Below the pieces are notes generated by a model. It did not search any database and was not told the DNA's origin. It worked only from the letters and a program-made list of their open reading frames with translations. The position numbers and the translations under genes were made by a program. A DNA stretch of 64,000 nt, from positions 1,227,415 through 1,291,414 of the forward strand of contig NZ_VANS01000001.1 of the NCBI RefSeq assembly GCF_005887615.1, written 5' to 3'. Shown here in pieces: positions 45,340-54,343 of the stretch. Origin of the DNA: Sulfitobacter sabulilitoris. GTDB lineage: Bacteria; Pseudomonadota; Alphaproteobacteria; Rhodobacterales; Rhodobacteraceae. Position 1 is the stretch's first letter, and each line of letters begins with the position of its first letter.

Positions 45340-46002
45340 ATGTTCGGGTTCCTGAAAAAGAAGACAGAGAACCCGTTGCGAGAAATACTCAACGGCGGCA
45401 ACGCTGACTACGCGAACTTCGTCAAAGAACTCTTTGATGGTTTGGACAACGCGACCAAAGCGCATGTGCTTGTTGCGTATCAAAACCTAATTCCGATTGT
45501 CGGCGCAATGCACAACGTCGCAAAGCAGCAGGGTTCGGCGTTCTCGATAGATGACTTCATCATTGAATGCGCTGAAAAGCAGGCTGCCGCTAAAGATGAG
45601 ATCAACACGCGTCGGTTCGCTTGGTTCATGTGGGCGGCGATGGTTTATCGACTTGTCACAATGTCCAGTAGAGACGTCGGTTTGAGGGACACGCTTGCCG
45701 AAGTTTGGTGCGACATTGCAAGGTGCGCGCCTTTCCTTAAAGCATTGCTGCCCGACAACAAAGCATTGCTGCCCGACAACGTGGTCTGGAAGCCCGATGA
45801 AAAGGTTTGGTTTGACCTGATGATAAATGACCCAAAGCCGGGAATGGTTGCTTGGGCTATCAACCACGGCGGGCCGAAAGTGATTTGGAAGTCTAGTGCT
45901 ATCAAAAAGCTTGCCGACGAATTTGGGCTTTTCTACTTTGAAGGCGCTGAGACAATGGGGCCAGTTTCGTATATCCCGCCGCGTCCTGCGCCTGACGAAT
46001 GA
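45340..46002 (+). CDS. Unrecognised accessory protein
   Basis: A 220-residue soluble protein (MFGFLKKKTENPLREILNGG...). Base composition is lower in GC than core genes, consistent with transfer. A 21-bp tandem duplication at 45739-45780 repeats the residues KALLPDN. I do not recognise a domain. It sits just outside attR. Confidence 0.6.
   Translation: MFGFLKKKTENPLREILNGGNADYANFVKELFDGLDNATKAHVLVAYQNLIPIVGAMHNVAKQQGSAFSIDDFIIECAEKQAAAKDEINTRRFAWFMWAAMVYRLVTMSSRDVGLRDTLAEVWCDIARCAPFLKALLPDNKALLPDNVVWKPDEKVWFDLMINDPKPGMVAWAINHGGPKVIWKSSAIKKLADEFGLFYFEGAETMGPVSYIPPRPAPDE
45739..45780 (+). repeat. 21-bp tandem duplication inside a gene
   Basis: Two exact in-frame copies of a 21-bp unit starting AAAGCATTGCTGCCC, encoding KALLPDN twice. 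Their identity at the DNA level implies a recent duplication. Confidence 0.85.
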
Positions 46003-46071
46003 AAAAAACCCCGGCTGCGTCGTTGGGCGCGAACCGTGGCCAGTTGCCCTTGGCACTTAAGGGAACTTGCG

Positions 46072-46353
46072 TCAGGCGGTGACGGCGTAAGTGCTGCGGC
46101 AAACTTCAAGGGTGCGGGCACGATCCGACGCGGTGACGGTGTAGAGCGGCACGGCAAGCAAGGCGGTTTCGGACAGGTCTACGGCCAAGCCTTCGGCGGC
46201 TAGGGCTGCGTTGATCGTGGTGGCCGGGCTGGCAATGCCCACAGCCAAGCCCCCCGGCACGTCCCATCGGCTTTCCGGCACATGGTGCAGGACGTGGTGC
46301 AGCCGTTCGGAGACCGCTGGCAGAGCTTCACAGGACCAGCCTAGGCGCTGACC
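46072..46353 (-). pseudogene. Truncated gene fragment beside IS remnant
   Basis: A minus-strand frame is open from 46353 to a stop at 46072 and reads GQRLGWSCEALPAVSERL...GLAVGIASPATTINAALAAEG. It has no proper start and begins at the IS remnant, so it looks like the 3' part of a gene cut by insertion. A GTG at 46281 could give 69 residues. The family is not recognised. Confidence 0.4.
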
Positions 46354-46840
46354 TTATGTGACGACGGGCAGAGGTGGGCCGCCTCTTGCCTCACAGATCG
46401 CCCATGGCGTTCGGTAAAGATGTTTTCGGGGTATCGACCCCGTCCATCCATCGCAATGCGCACACCGGCGTCGGGCATCGTGGCGATCCTGGATGCGCCG
46501 GTAAACCGGCTGCCTTGAGCCGTGTCGATGATTTCAGGCGCGCCATGTGTGGCGAGCGCATCGTTCAGCGCCCCGACGCAGACGCCCGCATGCTTCTTAT
46601 TTGACAGCCGCAAGCTGGGCACCTTACGCGGTGCGCAATCGATGATTGCCATCCGAGAACACTTCCGCCATCTCGTCGATAGCCTGCCCATTCCACGACC
46701 TGATCTGGTGCGGGTGAAGCCGGTGCAACGCCGCGACCTCCGGCACGGTCGTGTCGCCGCGCGATGCGTCCAATGCTTCGTTGGCCCTAGACTGATGTGC
46801 AGAGGTCCGGCGCATTGCCACATTCGCATCCCGCCAAAGG
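46341..46840 (-). mobile_element. Degenerate IS3-family element
   Basis: Two pieces of an IS3-type transposase can be read on the minus strand. The OrfA part lies at about 46657-46836 (SRANEALDASRGDTTVPEVAALHRLHPHQIRSWNGQAI), with a helix-turn-helix pattern. The OrfB part lies at about 46365-46592 (GALNDALATHGAPEIIDTAQGSRFT and DAGVRIAMDGRGRYPENIFTERHGRS), an rve integrase core without its full length. The two are in different frames with material missing between, so the element is inactive. Confidence 0.75.
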
Positions 46841-47210
46841 TTTGGGATACACCTGGGCAGGCTGTCCGTTCTTCTGGGGTCACGTCGCGCGCTTGTGGCA
46901 CCACTCCACCTCAAGCAAAGGCGGGTGCCTGGTTTTGCCACAGGGCTTGGGCGGCGATGGTGCGAACACTTCGCCCCACAGTTCATTTTGTTCCGAGCAG
47001 CCGTGACTTTTCCAAAGTCGCTGCGACGGCTGGGGACCTTGATCTTGGAGGCTGTCCGCAAATCGTGCCGGTCCGCTGACAAATCATTGGCTGCGATTGC
47101 ACCAATCTGACTTTCGCAATCGACCCGACATCGCATATTGATGCCGAATTTCGTGTCGGCTTAGAATAATCTTGTTGGAATGACCAAATTGGCGCAAGGA
47201 GACACCAAGC
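46841..47210. other. Noncoding region after the IS remnant
   Basis: About 370 bp. Open frames here run antisense to one another and lack conserved sequence. The last 50 bp hold the ribosome binding site (AAGGAG) and probable promoter of the VOC gene. Confidence 0.35.
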
Positions 47211-47627
47211 ATGATTGCCTACGTCACAGTCGGTGCCGATGACATCGCGCGCGCAAAACGGTTCTATTCCGCGTTCCTGCCAGCACTTGGTTACGACCTT
47301 GACGAGGGGCCCGCGGGACTGAGTTACGCATTGCCCGTAAAATCCGGTCAGTCTCCGGTTCTGCCCGACTTCTACGTCAAACCGCCCTTCGATGGGCGCC
47401 CCGCGTCGGCTGGCAACGGATCCATGGTCGCATTCGAGGCGCGCACGCAAAAGCAGGTTCGTGGCCTTCACGCCGCCGCGCTCTCGGCAGGCGGTTCCGA
47501 CGAGGGCCAGCCGGGCTTTCGTGCCTCCTACGGACCTCAATTCTATGTTGGGTATCTTCTCGATCCTCAAGGCAACAAGATCGCACTTTTCTCTAGCGAT
47601 CCGAACGAACCGGGACGAGACGGATAG
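47211..47627 (+). CDS. VOC/glyoxalase family protein
   Basis: A 138-residue vicinal-oxygen-chelate protein (MIAYVTVGADDIARAKRFYSAFLPALGYDL... FYVGYLLDPQGNKIALF). The N-terminal strand and the final DPQGNKIALF with its acidic neighbourhood match lactoylglutathione-lyase-like proteins. AAGGAG lies 10 nt upstream. The substrate is unknown. It marks the return to core-like composition after the accessory region. Confidence 0.85.
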   Translation: MIAYVTVGADDIARAKRFYSAFLPALGYDLDEGPAGLSYALPVKSGQSPVLPDFYVKPPFDGRPASAGNGSMVAFEARTQKQVRGLHAAALSAGGSDEGQPGFRASYGPQFYVGYLLDPQGNKIALFSSDPNEPGRDG

Positions 47628-47849
47628 CGCGGGCGGCAATAGCCATGCGCCGCATCGCGATAAATCGGTGCACAGGGCCCGCCGCAGATTTGCAGCGCCG
47701 CGGCACGCGGCGCGCAAGTTCACCTTCTGGATAAGATGGCGGCCCCTGGCGACGCGCGTGGCGGCATGGCCCGGTTCGGCAGATCGACGAAGGGCCGGAC
47801 CCGCGCGCGCACTCCATTGCGGGTCTCCCTTCGATCGGCCACATCGGCT

Positions 47850-48890
47850 TCAGGCCAGCCTGGATACGGTCGCCGGATCCGGGAATGGCGCGACGCGGAC
47901 GTCGGCGGCATCGCGCAACTCGGGGCGAAAGAACGTCTGGCGCGCGCGGCCTGCATGTTTGGAGGCATAAAGCGCGATATCCGCATCGGCGAGAATCTGG
48001 TCCGCGTCCGGTTCCTCATAGGTGTGCGACAGCACCGTGCCGATGCTTCCCGCGATGACGCAGGTCTGATCCCGATACGCGATCGGCTGTTGCAGGCGGT
48101 CGATGATGCGGCGGCCAATGCGCTCCACCGTCGCCCGGTCTTGGATTGCTTCCAGCAAGATCACGAATTCATCCCCCCCCACCCGCGCGACGGTATCGTG
48201 TCCGCGTGTTTCCTCGACCATGATCCGCGCCACGGTTTGCAGCACGTGATCCCCCGCCGCGTGGCCCAAGGTGTCATTCACCGCCTTGAAGAAATCCAGA
48301 TCGATCTGCATGAGAGCGAATTGCGCGCGCGATGCGATCAGCCCTGACAACACGTGATTCACCGCGCGCCGGTTCTTGACCCCGGTCAGCGTGTCGGTGA
48401 ACGCCTGCTCTTCTGCCGCCACCCTGGCGATCTGCAGCCTTTTGTTCAGGTTGCGCGACGCCTCCATCGCGGCGGATTTCGCTTCGACCAGATACAGCAT
48501 TTCGATGGTCAGATCCGTGGCGGCGAAATCCGCGGCACTCAAGGCATAATCGCGCACACCGTCGAGAATGGAGATCCCGAAGGACAGGTTCACGATGGTC
48601 TGCGCCCTGCCGGGGCCGGGCACCAGCACCCCCTTGAGTTCGGTCTGCGGGGAATCACGAAAGTTCACGTGCAACTTTGCGCCAGCGACGGCGCAAAGCT
48701 CGGCCACCGATCCGATGGCGCGGGGGCGCTTAACCGCGAAGATGTCCAGAAACCCGCGATCGACCAGCGCCTGCTCAGGCCTCAATTTCCTGAGGGTCGG
48801 CCCGACGTGCACAACCCGCCCGGCGTCCGACAGGACCAGATGCATCGGGCACAGAACGTCCAGCATGTCGAAAGAAGTGGGCTCCATCAT
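47850..48890 (-). CDS. Diguanylate cyclase with HNOBA-like sensor domain
   Basis: A 346-residue protein. Residues 1-135 match the H-NOX-associated (HNOBA) pattern (CPMHLVLSDAGRVVHVGPTLRKLRPE, FLDIFAVKRP, LSAADFAATDLTIEMLYLVEAK). A helical linker (135-160) precedes the GGDEF domain, with GGDEF at 238-242 and an intact product-inhibition I-site RGHD (229-232). It makes cyclic di-GMP. Its start overlaps the H-NOX gene stop (ATGA), so the two are coupled. Confidence 0.88.
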   Translation of the reverse strand: MMEPTSFDMLDVLCPMHLVLSDAGRVVHVGPTLRKLRPEQALVDRGFLDIFAVKRPRAIGSVAELCAVAGAKLHVNFRDSPQTELKGVLVPGPGRAQTIVNLSFGISILDGVRDYALSAADFAATDLTIEMLYLVEAKSAAMEASRNLNKRLQIARVAAEEQAFTDTLTGVKNRRAVNHVLSGLIASRAQFALMQIDLDFFKAVNDTLGHAAGDHVLQTVARIMVEETRGHDTVARVGGDEFVILLEAIQDRATVERIGRRIIDRLQQPIAYRDQTCVIAGSIGTVLSHTYEEPDADQILADADIALYASKHAGRARQTFFRPELRDAADVRVAPFPDPATVSRLA

Positions 48891-49474
48891 CCTGCACGCA
48901 CTCCCAGGCTGAATTCACGGCCCTCGGCGAACTCCGCTTCCAACAGCGATACCGCCAGTTTTTCGACGCCCGCGTCATGGCCGATGAATTCCAGAAACAC
49001 CAGCGCGCCATAGTCATCCGCCATCGCCCGCAAAACCCCCATCATCACACTGCCGTAGCCCGGCACCGTATCGAAGCACGTGACCGTGAACTGGTTCGCG
49101 CTCTGCTCGTGCACTTCGGTGCGGGGCAGGTGCAAATCGGACACCGCCAGCCGCGCACGATCGGGCAAATCGTCAAGCGATTGAAGAAACTCCTCGTAAC
49201 TGTCACCGCTGAAGCGCATCAATCGCCGCAGGGCTTCGGTCTTCGGATGTGACACTAGGTAGGCGCCGATGTCCTCCAGCACTTCCTTGGCGGGGCGTGA
49301 CAAGACCTCGGCGACGGCGGTGACCGTCTTGATCGTGATGGCGTCATCATAGCTCAGCATCGCTTCGAAATGGCTGTCCTCAAGCCTGGCGCGCCGAACG
49401 ACCTCAAGCCATTTCTCCTCGCCGTAGCTGTCACAAACGAAACCCTCGACCGCGCGGTTTACCAACCCATGCAT
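48887..49474 (-). CDS. H-NOX domain protein lacking the haem ligand
   Basis: A 195-residue H-NOX-fold protein (MHGLVNRAVEGFVCDSYGEEKWLEVVRRARL). Normal H-NOX proteins bind haem through a histidine in the LDxLH pattern and a YxSxR motif, and sense NO or O2. Here the first position is LDDLPDR with Pro104, and the second reads FDTVP (134-138), so both haem-binding features are absent. It is co-translated with an HNOBA-GGDEF cyclase, the usual partner. It may still act as a regulator without haem. Confidence 0.82.
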   Translation of the reverse strand: MHGLVNRAVEGFVCDSYGEEKWLEVVRRARLEDSHFEAMLSYDDAITIKTVTAVAEVLSRPAKEVLEDIGAYLVSHPKTEALRRLMRFSGDSYEEFLQSLDDLPDRARLAVSDLHLPRTEVHEQSANQFTVTCFDTVPGYGSVMMGVLRAMADDYGALVFLEFIGHDAGVEKLAVSLLEAEFAEGREFSLGVRAG

Positions 49475-49567
49475 ACCTGTTCACTCCCAAACCCCCGGTG
49501 GGAACCATGCACCCGCAGCAGTTAATAATGTCTCAATGACCGCCGGAAATCCCTGCCGCGCGGCGGG

Positions 49568-51127
49568 TCAGAAATCGGTCGGCGCGCCACCTTGCGCCTT
49601 GCGGCGGGCCACGAAATCGGCCAGCTCCTCGCGGATCGCCGGGTCCATCGGCGGCTCCTCGAATTGGGCGACGATATCCTTGAACATCAGATGCGCCCGC
49701 TCCGGCGTCCAAAGACCGCCCGCAACCGCCCATCCCTCGTAGTTCTTCCAGTCCGACAGGAACGGTTGGTAGAACGCGGTGGTATAGCGGTCCTGCGTGT
49801 GCTCGATGCCAAAGAAGTGGCCCGAGTTGCCCACCGACCTGATCGCATCCAGCGCGATTTCGTCGGGACCCGTGGCCGTTATGACCGGATCCATGTAGCG
49901 TTGGATCTGTTGCAGGACTTCGCAATCCATGATGAACTTCTCGGGGCTCGCGATCAATCCGCCCTCAAGCCATCCGGCCGCGTGATACACCATGTTCGTG
50001 CCCGACTGCACAGCCGCCCAAAGGCTGTTTGACGTCTCCCACATCGCCTGACCGTCCGGCACGTTCGCCGCACAGACGCCAGACGACCGCAACGGCAGCT
50101 TGTAATGGCGCGCCAGCTGCCCGGTCATCTGCGTGGCGCGCATGTATTCGGGCGTGCCGAACGCAGGCGCGCCCGATTTCATGTCGACATTCGACGTGAA
50201 GGTTCCGATGGCACAGGGGCAGCCCGGATTGATGATCTGCGCCAGGACCACCGCACAGAGGGCTTCCGCCAGCGACTGCGCCACCGCGCCCGCCATCGTC
50301 ACCGGCGCCATCGCCCCCGCCAGCGTGAACGGCGTCACCACCAGCCCCTGCCCCCGCCGCGCCAGCCGCATCCAGCCGTCCAGCATCGGAATGTCGTGTT
50401 TCAACGGCGAGGTGGAGTTGATGTTGGTGTACATGCGCGGCGTCGCCTCGAATTCCTCGTGGCTCAGACCGCCCGCGATGCGCACCATCTCCATCACGTC
50501 CTCGACGCGCTCCTTTCCAAGGCTGTAGGCGTGCATCACCTTGTCGGTCAGCGTCAGCTTGTCATACAGCACGTCCAGATGCCGCACCGAGGCATGCACA
50601 TCCACCGGCTCCACCGGATAGCCGCCCGCGAAATGGATACAGTTGAAATACTGCGTGAGCTTGAGAAGGTCGCGGCACATATCGCGGGTGCCGGGAACCT
50701 TGGTGCCCAGGTTCATGTCCCAGTAATTCGGGGGCGACGACACGTTGCCGAACACCAGGTTCTTGCCGCCGATGGTGATCTTGCGCTCCGGGTTGCGCGG
50801 CGTCAGCGTGAAGGTCTCGGGCGCATGAGCGATCCACTCCATCACGAAGTCGCGGCCCATGCGGACGTTGGTGCCGTTCACCGTGCACCCCGCGCGGCGC
50901 AGGATCCCGGCGGCCTCGGCGTTCAGGAACTCGATGCCGATCTCTTCCAGAATCCGCATCGCGCCATCATGGATGGCCTCCACGCCTTCGGGGGTCAAAG
51001 GCTCGGTCGGGCGGTCGATGTTGACCGGCGGGTTCCACGGCATCTGCTCGATCACTGACGTGCCGCGCCGGATCTGTGCACCCGCCCGCCCGCCGCTGCG
51101 TGATTTGCGTCTCGCACTCTGTGTCAT
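49568..51127 (-). CDS. MttB-family (trimethylamine/betaine) methyltransferase
   Basis: A 519-residue member of the MttB superfamily (PLTPEGVEAIHDGAMRILEEIGIEFLN, GGYPVEPVDVHASVRHLD, GLVVTPFTLAGAMAPVTMAGA). True trimethylamine methyltransferases use an in-frame TAG for pyrrolysine; this gene has none, so it belongs with non-pyrrolysine relatives, one of which demethylates glycine betaine using a corrinoid protein. No corrinoid partner gene is nearby. The substrate is not certain. Confidence 0.85.
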   Translation of the reverse strand: MTQSARRKSRSGGRAGAQIRRGTSVIEQMPWNPPVNIDRPTEPLTPEGVEAIHDGAMRILEEIGIEFLNAEAAGILRRAGCTVNGTNVRMGRDFVMEWIAHAPETFTLTPRNPERKITIGGKNLVFGNVSSPPNYWDMNLGTKVPGTRDMCRDLLKLTQYFNCIHFAGGYPVEPVDVHASVRHLDVLYDKLTLTDKVMHAYSLGKERVEDVMEMVRIAGGLSHEEFEATPRMYTNINSTSPLKHDIPMLDGWMRLARRGQGLVVTPFTLAGAMAPVTMAGAVAQSLAEALCAVVLAQIINPGCPCAIGTFTSNVDMKSGAPAFGTPEYMRATQMTGQLARHYKLPLRSSGVCAANVPDGQAMWETSNSLWAAVQSGTNMVYHAAGWLEGGLIASPEKFIMDCEVLQQIQRYMDPVITATGPDEIALDAIRSVGNSGHFFGIEHTQDRYTTAFYQPFLSDWKNYEGWAVAGGLWTPERAHLMFKDIVAQFEEPPMDPAIREELADFVARRKAQGGAPTDF

Positions 51128-51280
51128 CGCCGGTCCCTCCGTCTGCGGGGATGTACCCCGCCACCAGAAGGCCTCAGCCCCGCGTGCGCAGCCGTCCCGT
51201 TCGCGACCGGAAATGTCGTTTTCTCCATCAGTCGTTCATCGTGACGGGCCAAGCCGGCAGCGGCCTGGCCGTCGGGCGGA

Positions 51281-51979
51281 TCAGCCCTGCGCGGCCAGCC
51301 AGTCGGGCAGATGACCGATGTCGTCCAGCACCGCATCGGCCAGCGGCGCCAGATCGGCGCGCGTGGCCAGTCCGGTCAGCACGGCCACAGGGGTCATCCC
51401 CGCGGCGCGCCCGGCCACCAGATCGTGACGGCTGTCGCCAACCATGACCACATCGCGCGCGGCCAGCCCCGTGGCGGCGGCAAAGGCATGCATCTGGCCC
51501 GGCTGCGGTTTGCCGCCGTGGCCGCTGTCGAACCCGGCAATGAAGTCGAACAGATCGGTGATGCCCGCGGAGTTCAGATGCGCCCGCGCGGGCGCCTCGG
51601 CGTCGTTCGTCGCAACCCCGAGCCGCAGCCCGCGCGCGCGCAGCCCCTCGAGAAACGGGCGCAGCGGGACCGTCTCGGCCTGCGGTGCGGCCTCCGCCTC
51701 GGCGTTCAGCACATCCAGAAGCGCCTCGTATCCCAGTCCGGGCAGATGCGGCAGCAAGGCTTCGGCGACCTCTCCGGCGGTCCCTGCGATCACGATGCTG
51801 TCATGCGAAAACCGTTGCGCGGCCAGGTCAAAGCCGATCTGCGCGCCGATCTGTTGCGCGCGGGCGCGATCCTGCCCCGTAATCCGCAGCAGGAATGCCC
51901 CGGCCCAGGCCTCCCAGGTGGCGGCGAAATCGAACAATGTGCCGTCCTTGTCGAACAACACACCCCGGTAGCGGCTCAT
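51281..51979 (-). CDS. HAD-family hydrolase (phosphoglycolate phosphatase-like)
   Basis: A 232-residue HAD phosphatase: motif I FDKDGTLFDF with the nucleophile Asp, motif II ATNDAE, and motif III/IV GGKPQPGQ and MVGDSRHDLVAG. Relatives clear phosphoglycolate or other small phosphates. The start at 51979 overlaps the DUF3572 stop (ATGA). An in-frame extension to 52075 is not supported. Confidence 0.9.
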   Translation of the reverse strand: MSRYRGVLFDKDGTLFDFAATWEAWAGAFLLRITGQDRARAQQIGAQIGFDLAAQRFSHDSIVIAGTAGEVAEALLPHLPGLGYEALLDVLNAEAEAAPQAETVPLRPFLEGLRARGLRLGVATNDAEAPARAHLNSAGITDLFDFIAGFDSGHGGKPQPGQMHAFAAATGLAARDVVMVGDSRHDLVAGRAAGMTPVAVLTGLATRADLAPLADAVLDDIGHLPDWLAAQG

Positions 51980-52260
51980 GTCCAGTTCACCTGCGCGCCG
52001 CCCGGCAAGGCCTGCCGCGCCTCCATCAGACGCTCGTAGGGCAAGGCATGGGCGTCGCAGAACGCCATCACCCATGCGTCATCCATCATCAGGAAATCCA
52101 GCACCGCCCCCAGGAACACCGGATCCGACGCGCTGGCCCGAAGGTCGGCCTCGGAAGCGCCCGAAGCTCCCAGAAAGACCGGCAACAGGTCATCATTGGC
52201 CGCCAGCCAGGCCAAAGCCTGCAAGGCGACGGTCTCGGCGTGATCTTGCGTATAGCTCAT
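51976..52260 (-). CDS. DUF3572 family protein
   Basis: A 94-residue protein (SYTQDHAETVALQALAWLAANDDLLPVFLGASGASEADLRA) matching DUF3572, a small alphaproteobacterial family of unknown function. It is often encoded beside pleD-like genes; here one is divergent 113 bp away. It overlaps the HAD gene start. Confidence 0.85.
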   Translation of the reverse strand: MSYTQDHAETVALQALAWLAANDDLLPVFLGASGASEADLRASASDPVFLGAVLDFLMMDDAWVMAFCDAHALPYERLMEARQALPGGAQVNWT

Positions 52261-52373
52261 GCGCCCTCGATTTTAAGAAAGATCGAAACCCTTTGTTAAC
52301 CAATCGGGCGCAATTGTCGATGACCGACCGAACGTGCGGGTCGGCGGATCAATGTTGGAAAGGATAAGGACAC

Positions 52374-53765
52374 GTGCAAGGCAAGATCCTTATCGTGGAT
52401 GCGATATCCACCAACCGAATCATCCTCAAGGTCAAGCTGGCGGCCTCCTATTGCGACATCCTGCAGGCAGCCAGCCTGTCCGATGCGCTTGCGGCCGCCC
52501 GAACCCACGCCCCCGACCTGATCATCTGCGCCATGACCCTGCCCGACGGCGATGCCGCCAGCTTCTGCACCGCGCTGCGCAGCGATGCCGCGACCCGCGC
52601 GATCCCGGTTCTGGCGCTGGGACGCACCTCAACTCCGAAGGCGCGGCTTGCCCTGCTCGAAGCGGGCGGTCAGGACGTCATGATGCATCCATTCGACGAC
52701 GCGCTGCTGCTGGCGCGCGTGCGCAGCCTGATCCGGGCGTTCGGCGCGGTGGCCGAATGGCAAATGCGCGATGACACGTCACACGCGCTCGGCTTTGCCG
52801 ACAACAAGACGGATTTCGTGCCCTCCGGTCATACCGCGCTCATCTGCTCCGACGCGGCGCGCGCCCAGGTCTGGCAGGCGCGCCTCAAGCCGTTGCTGGG
52901 GTCGTCGCTGCGTCACGCACCGCCCGAATTGGCGCTGCGTGATCTGGCGCCCGCACAGACGCCGGATGTCTTTGTGCTCTGCATCGGCACCCACGAGAGC
53001 GACAGCGCCACGGTCCTGCATCTGCTGGCCGCGATCCGCGCCAACGCCGGCACCCGCCACGCCGGGATCCTCGTGGTTCAGTCGGGGGGCAATCCGCGGC
53101 TGGGCGCCGATGCGCTCGATCTCGGTGCCGACGATCTGATGACCACCGGCTTCAACGCCGCCGAACTCGCGTTGCGCGTGACCGCCCTGATGGGGCGCAA
53201 GCGGATCGCGGATCGGTTGCGCGCCACGCTGCGCACCGGGTTGCAGGCGGCGGTCTGCGACCCGCTGACCGGGCTGCACAATCGCCGCTATGCCATGCCG
53301 CACCTCACACGGATGGCCGAACACGCCGTCGGGACCGGCCGGTCCTTTGCTGTCATGCTGGCGGACATGGATCATTTCAAACGGATCAATGACGACTTCG
53401 GCCATGCCTCGGGCGATGCCGTCCTGATCGAAGCCGCGCACCGCCTGCGCAGCAGTCTCCGGTCGGTGGACCTTCTGGCCCGCATCGGCGGAGAGGAGTT
53501 TCTGATCGTGATGCCCGCCACACCGCTTGCAGATGCCCGCCGCGCGGCCCTGCGGCTGTGTCAGGCCATATCCGACAGGCCCTTCGACGTGCCCGGCAGC
53601 GCGACGCCCATTCCCGTCACCATCAGCATCGGCCTTGCCCTAGGCGGCACCGCCACGAGCGGTGCGGCAAACGCCGAGGCGCTGCTGGATGCCGCTGACA
53701 AGGCGCTCTACGGTGCAAAGATGCAGGGACGCAATCAGGTCACACTCAGCCGACCGGCGGCGTGA
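52374..53765 (+). CDS. PleD-like diguanylate cyclase response regulator
   Basis: A 463-residue protein with receiver, receiver-like and GGDEF domains. The first receiver has lost key acids: ILIVDAIS has Ala at position 10, and LIICAMTLPDG has Ala53 where PleD has its phospho-acceptor Asp53. The conserved lysine region (80-110) is also weak. The GGDEF domain is intact as GGEEF (372-376), with I-site RSVD (363-366). The GTG start follows GGAAAGGATAAGGA. Control is therefore unlikely to be by phosphorylation of the first receiver. Confidence 0.88.
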   Translation: MQGKILIVDAISTNRIILKVKLAASYCDILQAASLSDALAAARTHAPDLIICAMTLPDGDAASFCTALRSDAATRAIPVLALGRTSTPKARLALLEAGGQDVMMHPFDDALLLARVRSLIRAFGAVAEWQMRDDTSHALGFADNKTDFVPSGHTALICSDAARAQVWQARLKPLLGSSLRHAPPELALRDLAPAQTPDVFVLCIGTHESDSATVLHLLAAIRANAGTRHAGILVVQSGGNPRLGADALDLGADDLMTTGFNAAELALRVTALMGRKRIADRLRATLRTGLQAAVCDPLTGLHNRRYAMPHLTRMAEHAVGTGRSFAVMLADMDHFKRINDDFGHASGDAVLIEAAHRLRSSLRSVDLLARIGGEEFLIVMPATPLADARRAALRLCQAISDRPFDVPGSATPIPVTISIGLALGGTATSGAANAEALLDAADKALYGAKMQGRNQVTLSRPAA

Positions 53766-54343
53766 CGTGGCATGACATCGCGCGGCCGGATGCCGCCGCG
53801 AAGGTGGGTCATCTGGTTGGTCGCATTGACAGTCGCGTGACCCCGCGCCACGCAGATCGCACCCGCGCGGCAGGGTCAAGTCACCGCAACGCGCCGGGCG
53901 CGATACCTGCCGCGGCACGCGCGATCCGGACAAATCCAGGCGGCGCAGGCGACCCCAGCGACAGGCGCTGCGACCGGGCCGGTCAATTCCTTCTCTCCAG
54001 CGCGCCAAAGCCGATCCGCGCGCCATGATCGCCGCCACGGGCCAGCGCGGCCCCCGCGCCCATGCCCATCGCGGCACGATGACGGCGGCCAGGACATCGA
54101 AATGTGTCATACGGCTCGCTCCTGCTGTGATGTCATTCGCCGCCGACTCGTCATAGGGGCGCAAAGATCATCAAATGGCGCACACCGGCGGTTCCGTCGA
54201 AAAAACGCAGGGCCGAATAAACCTGCCAGGCCAGACCCCTGCGACCGCGCAACGCGACATCCCGCCGCAAGGACATTGCGTCACCTTTCTATTGGGGTCA
54301 AAACGGCCCATCTAGAGACATCGCGCAAACACAAGGCCATCTC
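53766..54343. other. Gene-poor interval
   Basis: About 580 bp between the PleD-like and DUF983 genes. Minus-strand frames are open at 53640-54164 and others overlap them, but their Arg/Pro/Cys-rich translations look like noncoding GC-rich DNA. One short frame (54151-54276) has a ribosome binding site and is listed separately. Confidence 0.4.
54151..54276 (-). CDS. Possible 41-residue small protein
   Basis: ATG with AAAGGTG upstream opens a 41-codon frame (MSLRRDVALRGRRGLAWQVY...) ending TGA. Its composition is ordinary rather than shadow-like, but nothing similar is recognised. Confidence 0.25.
   Translation of the reverse strand: MSLRRDVALRGRRGLAWQVYSALRFFDGTAGVRHLMIFAPL

Noticed and set aside
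49568-51127. Pyrrolysine-containing MttB
   Set aside because: There is no internal TAG; the frame is open for 519 codons.
53640-54164. Minus-strand 174-codon gene
   Set aside because: The translation is Arg/Cys/Pro-rich, overlaps the PleD-like gene in antisense and lacks any conserved pattern.
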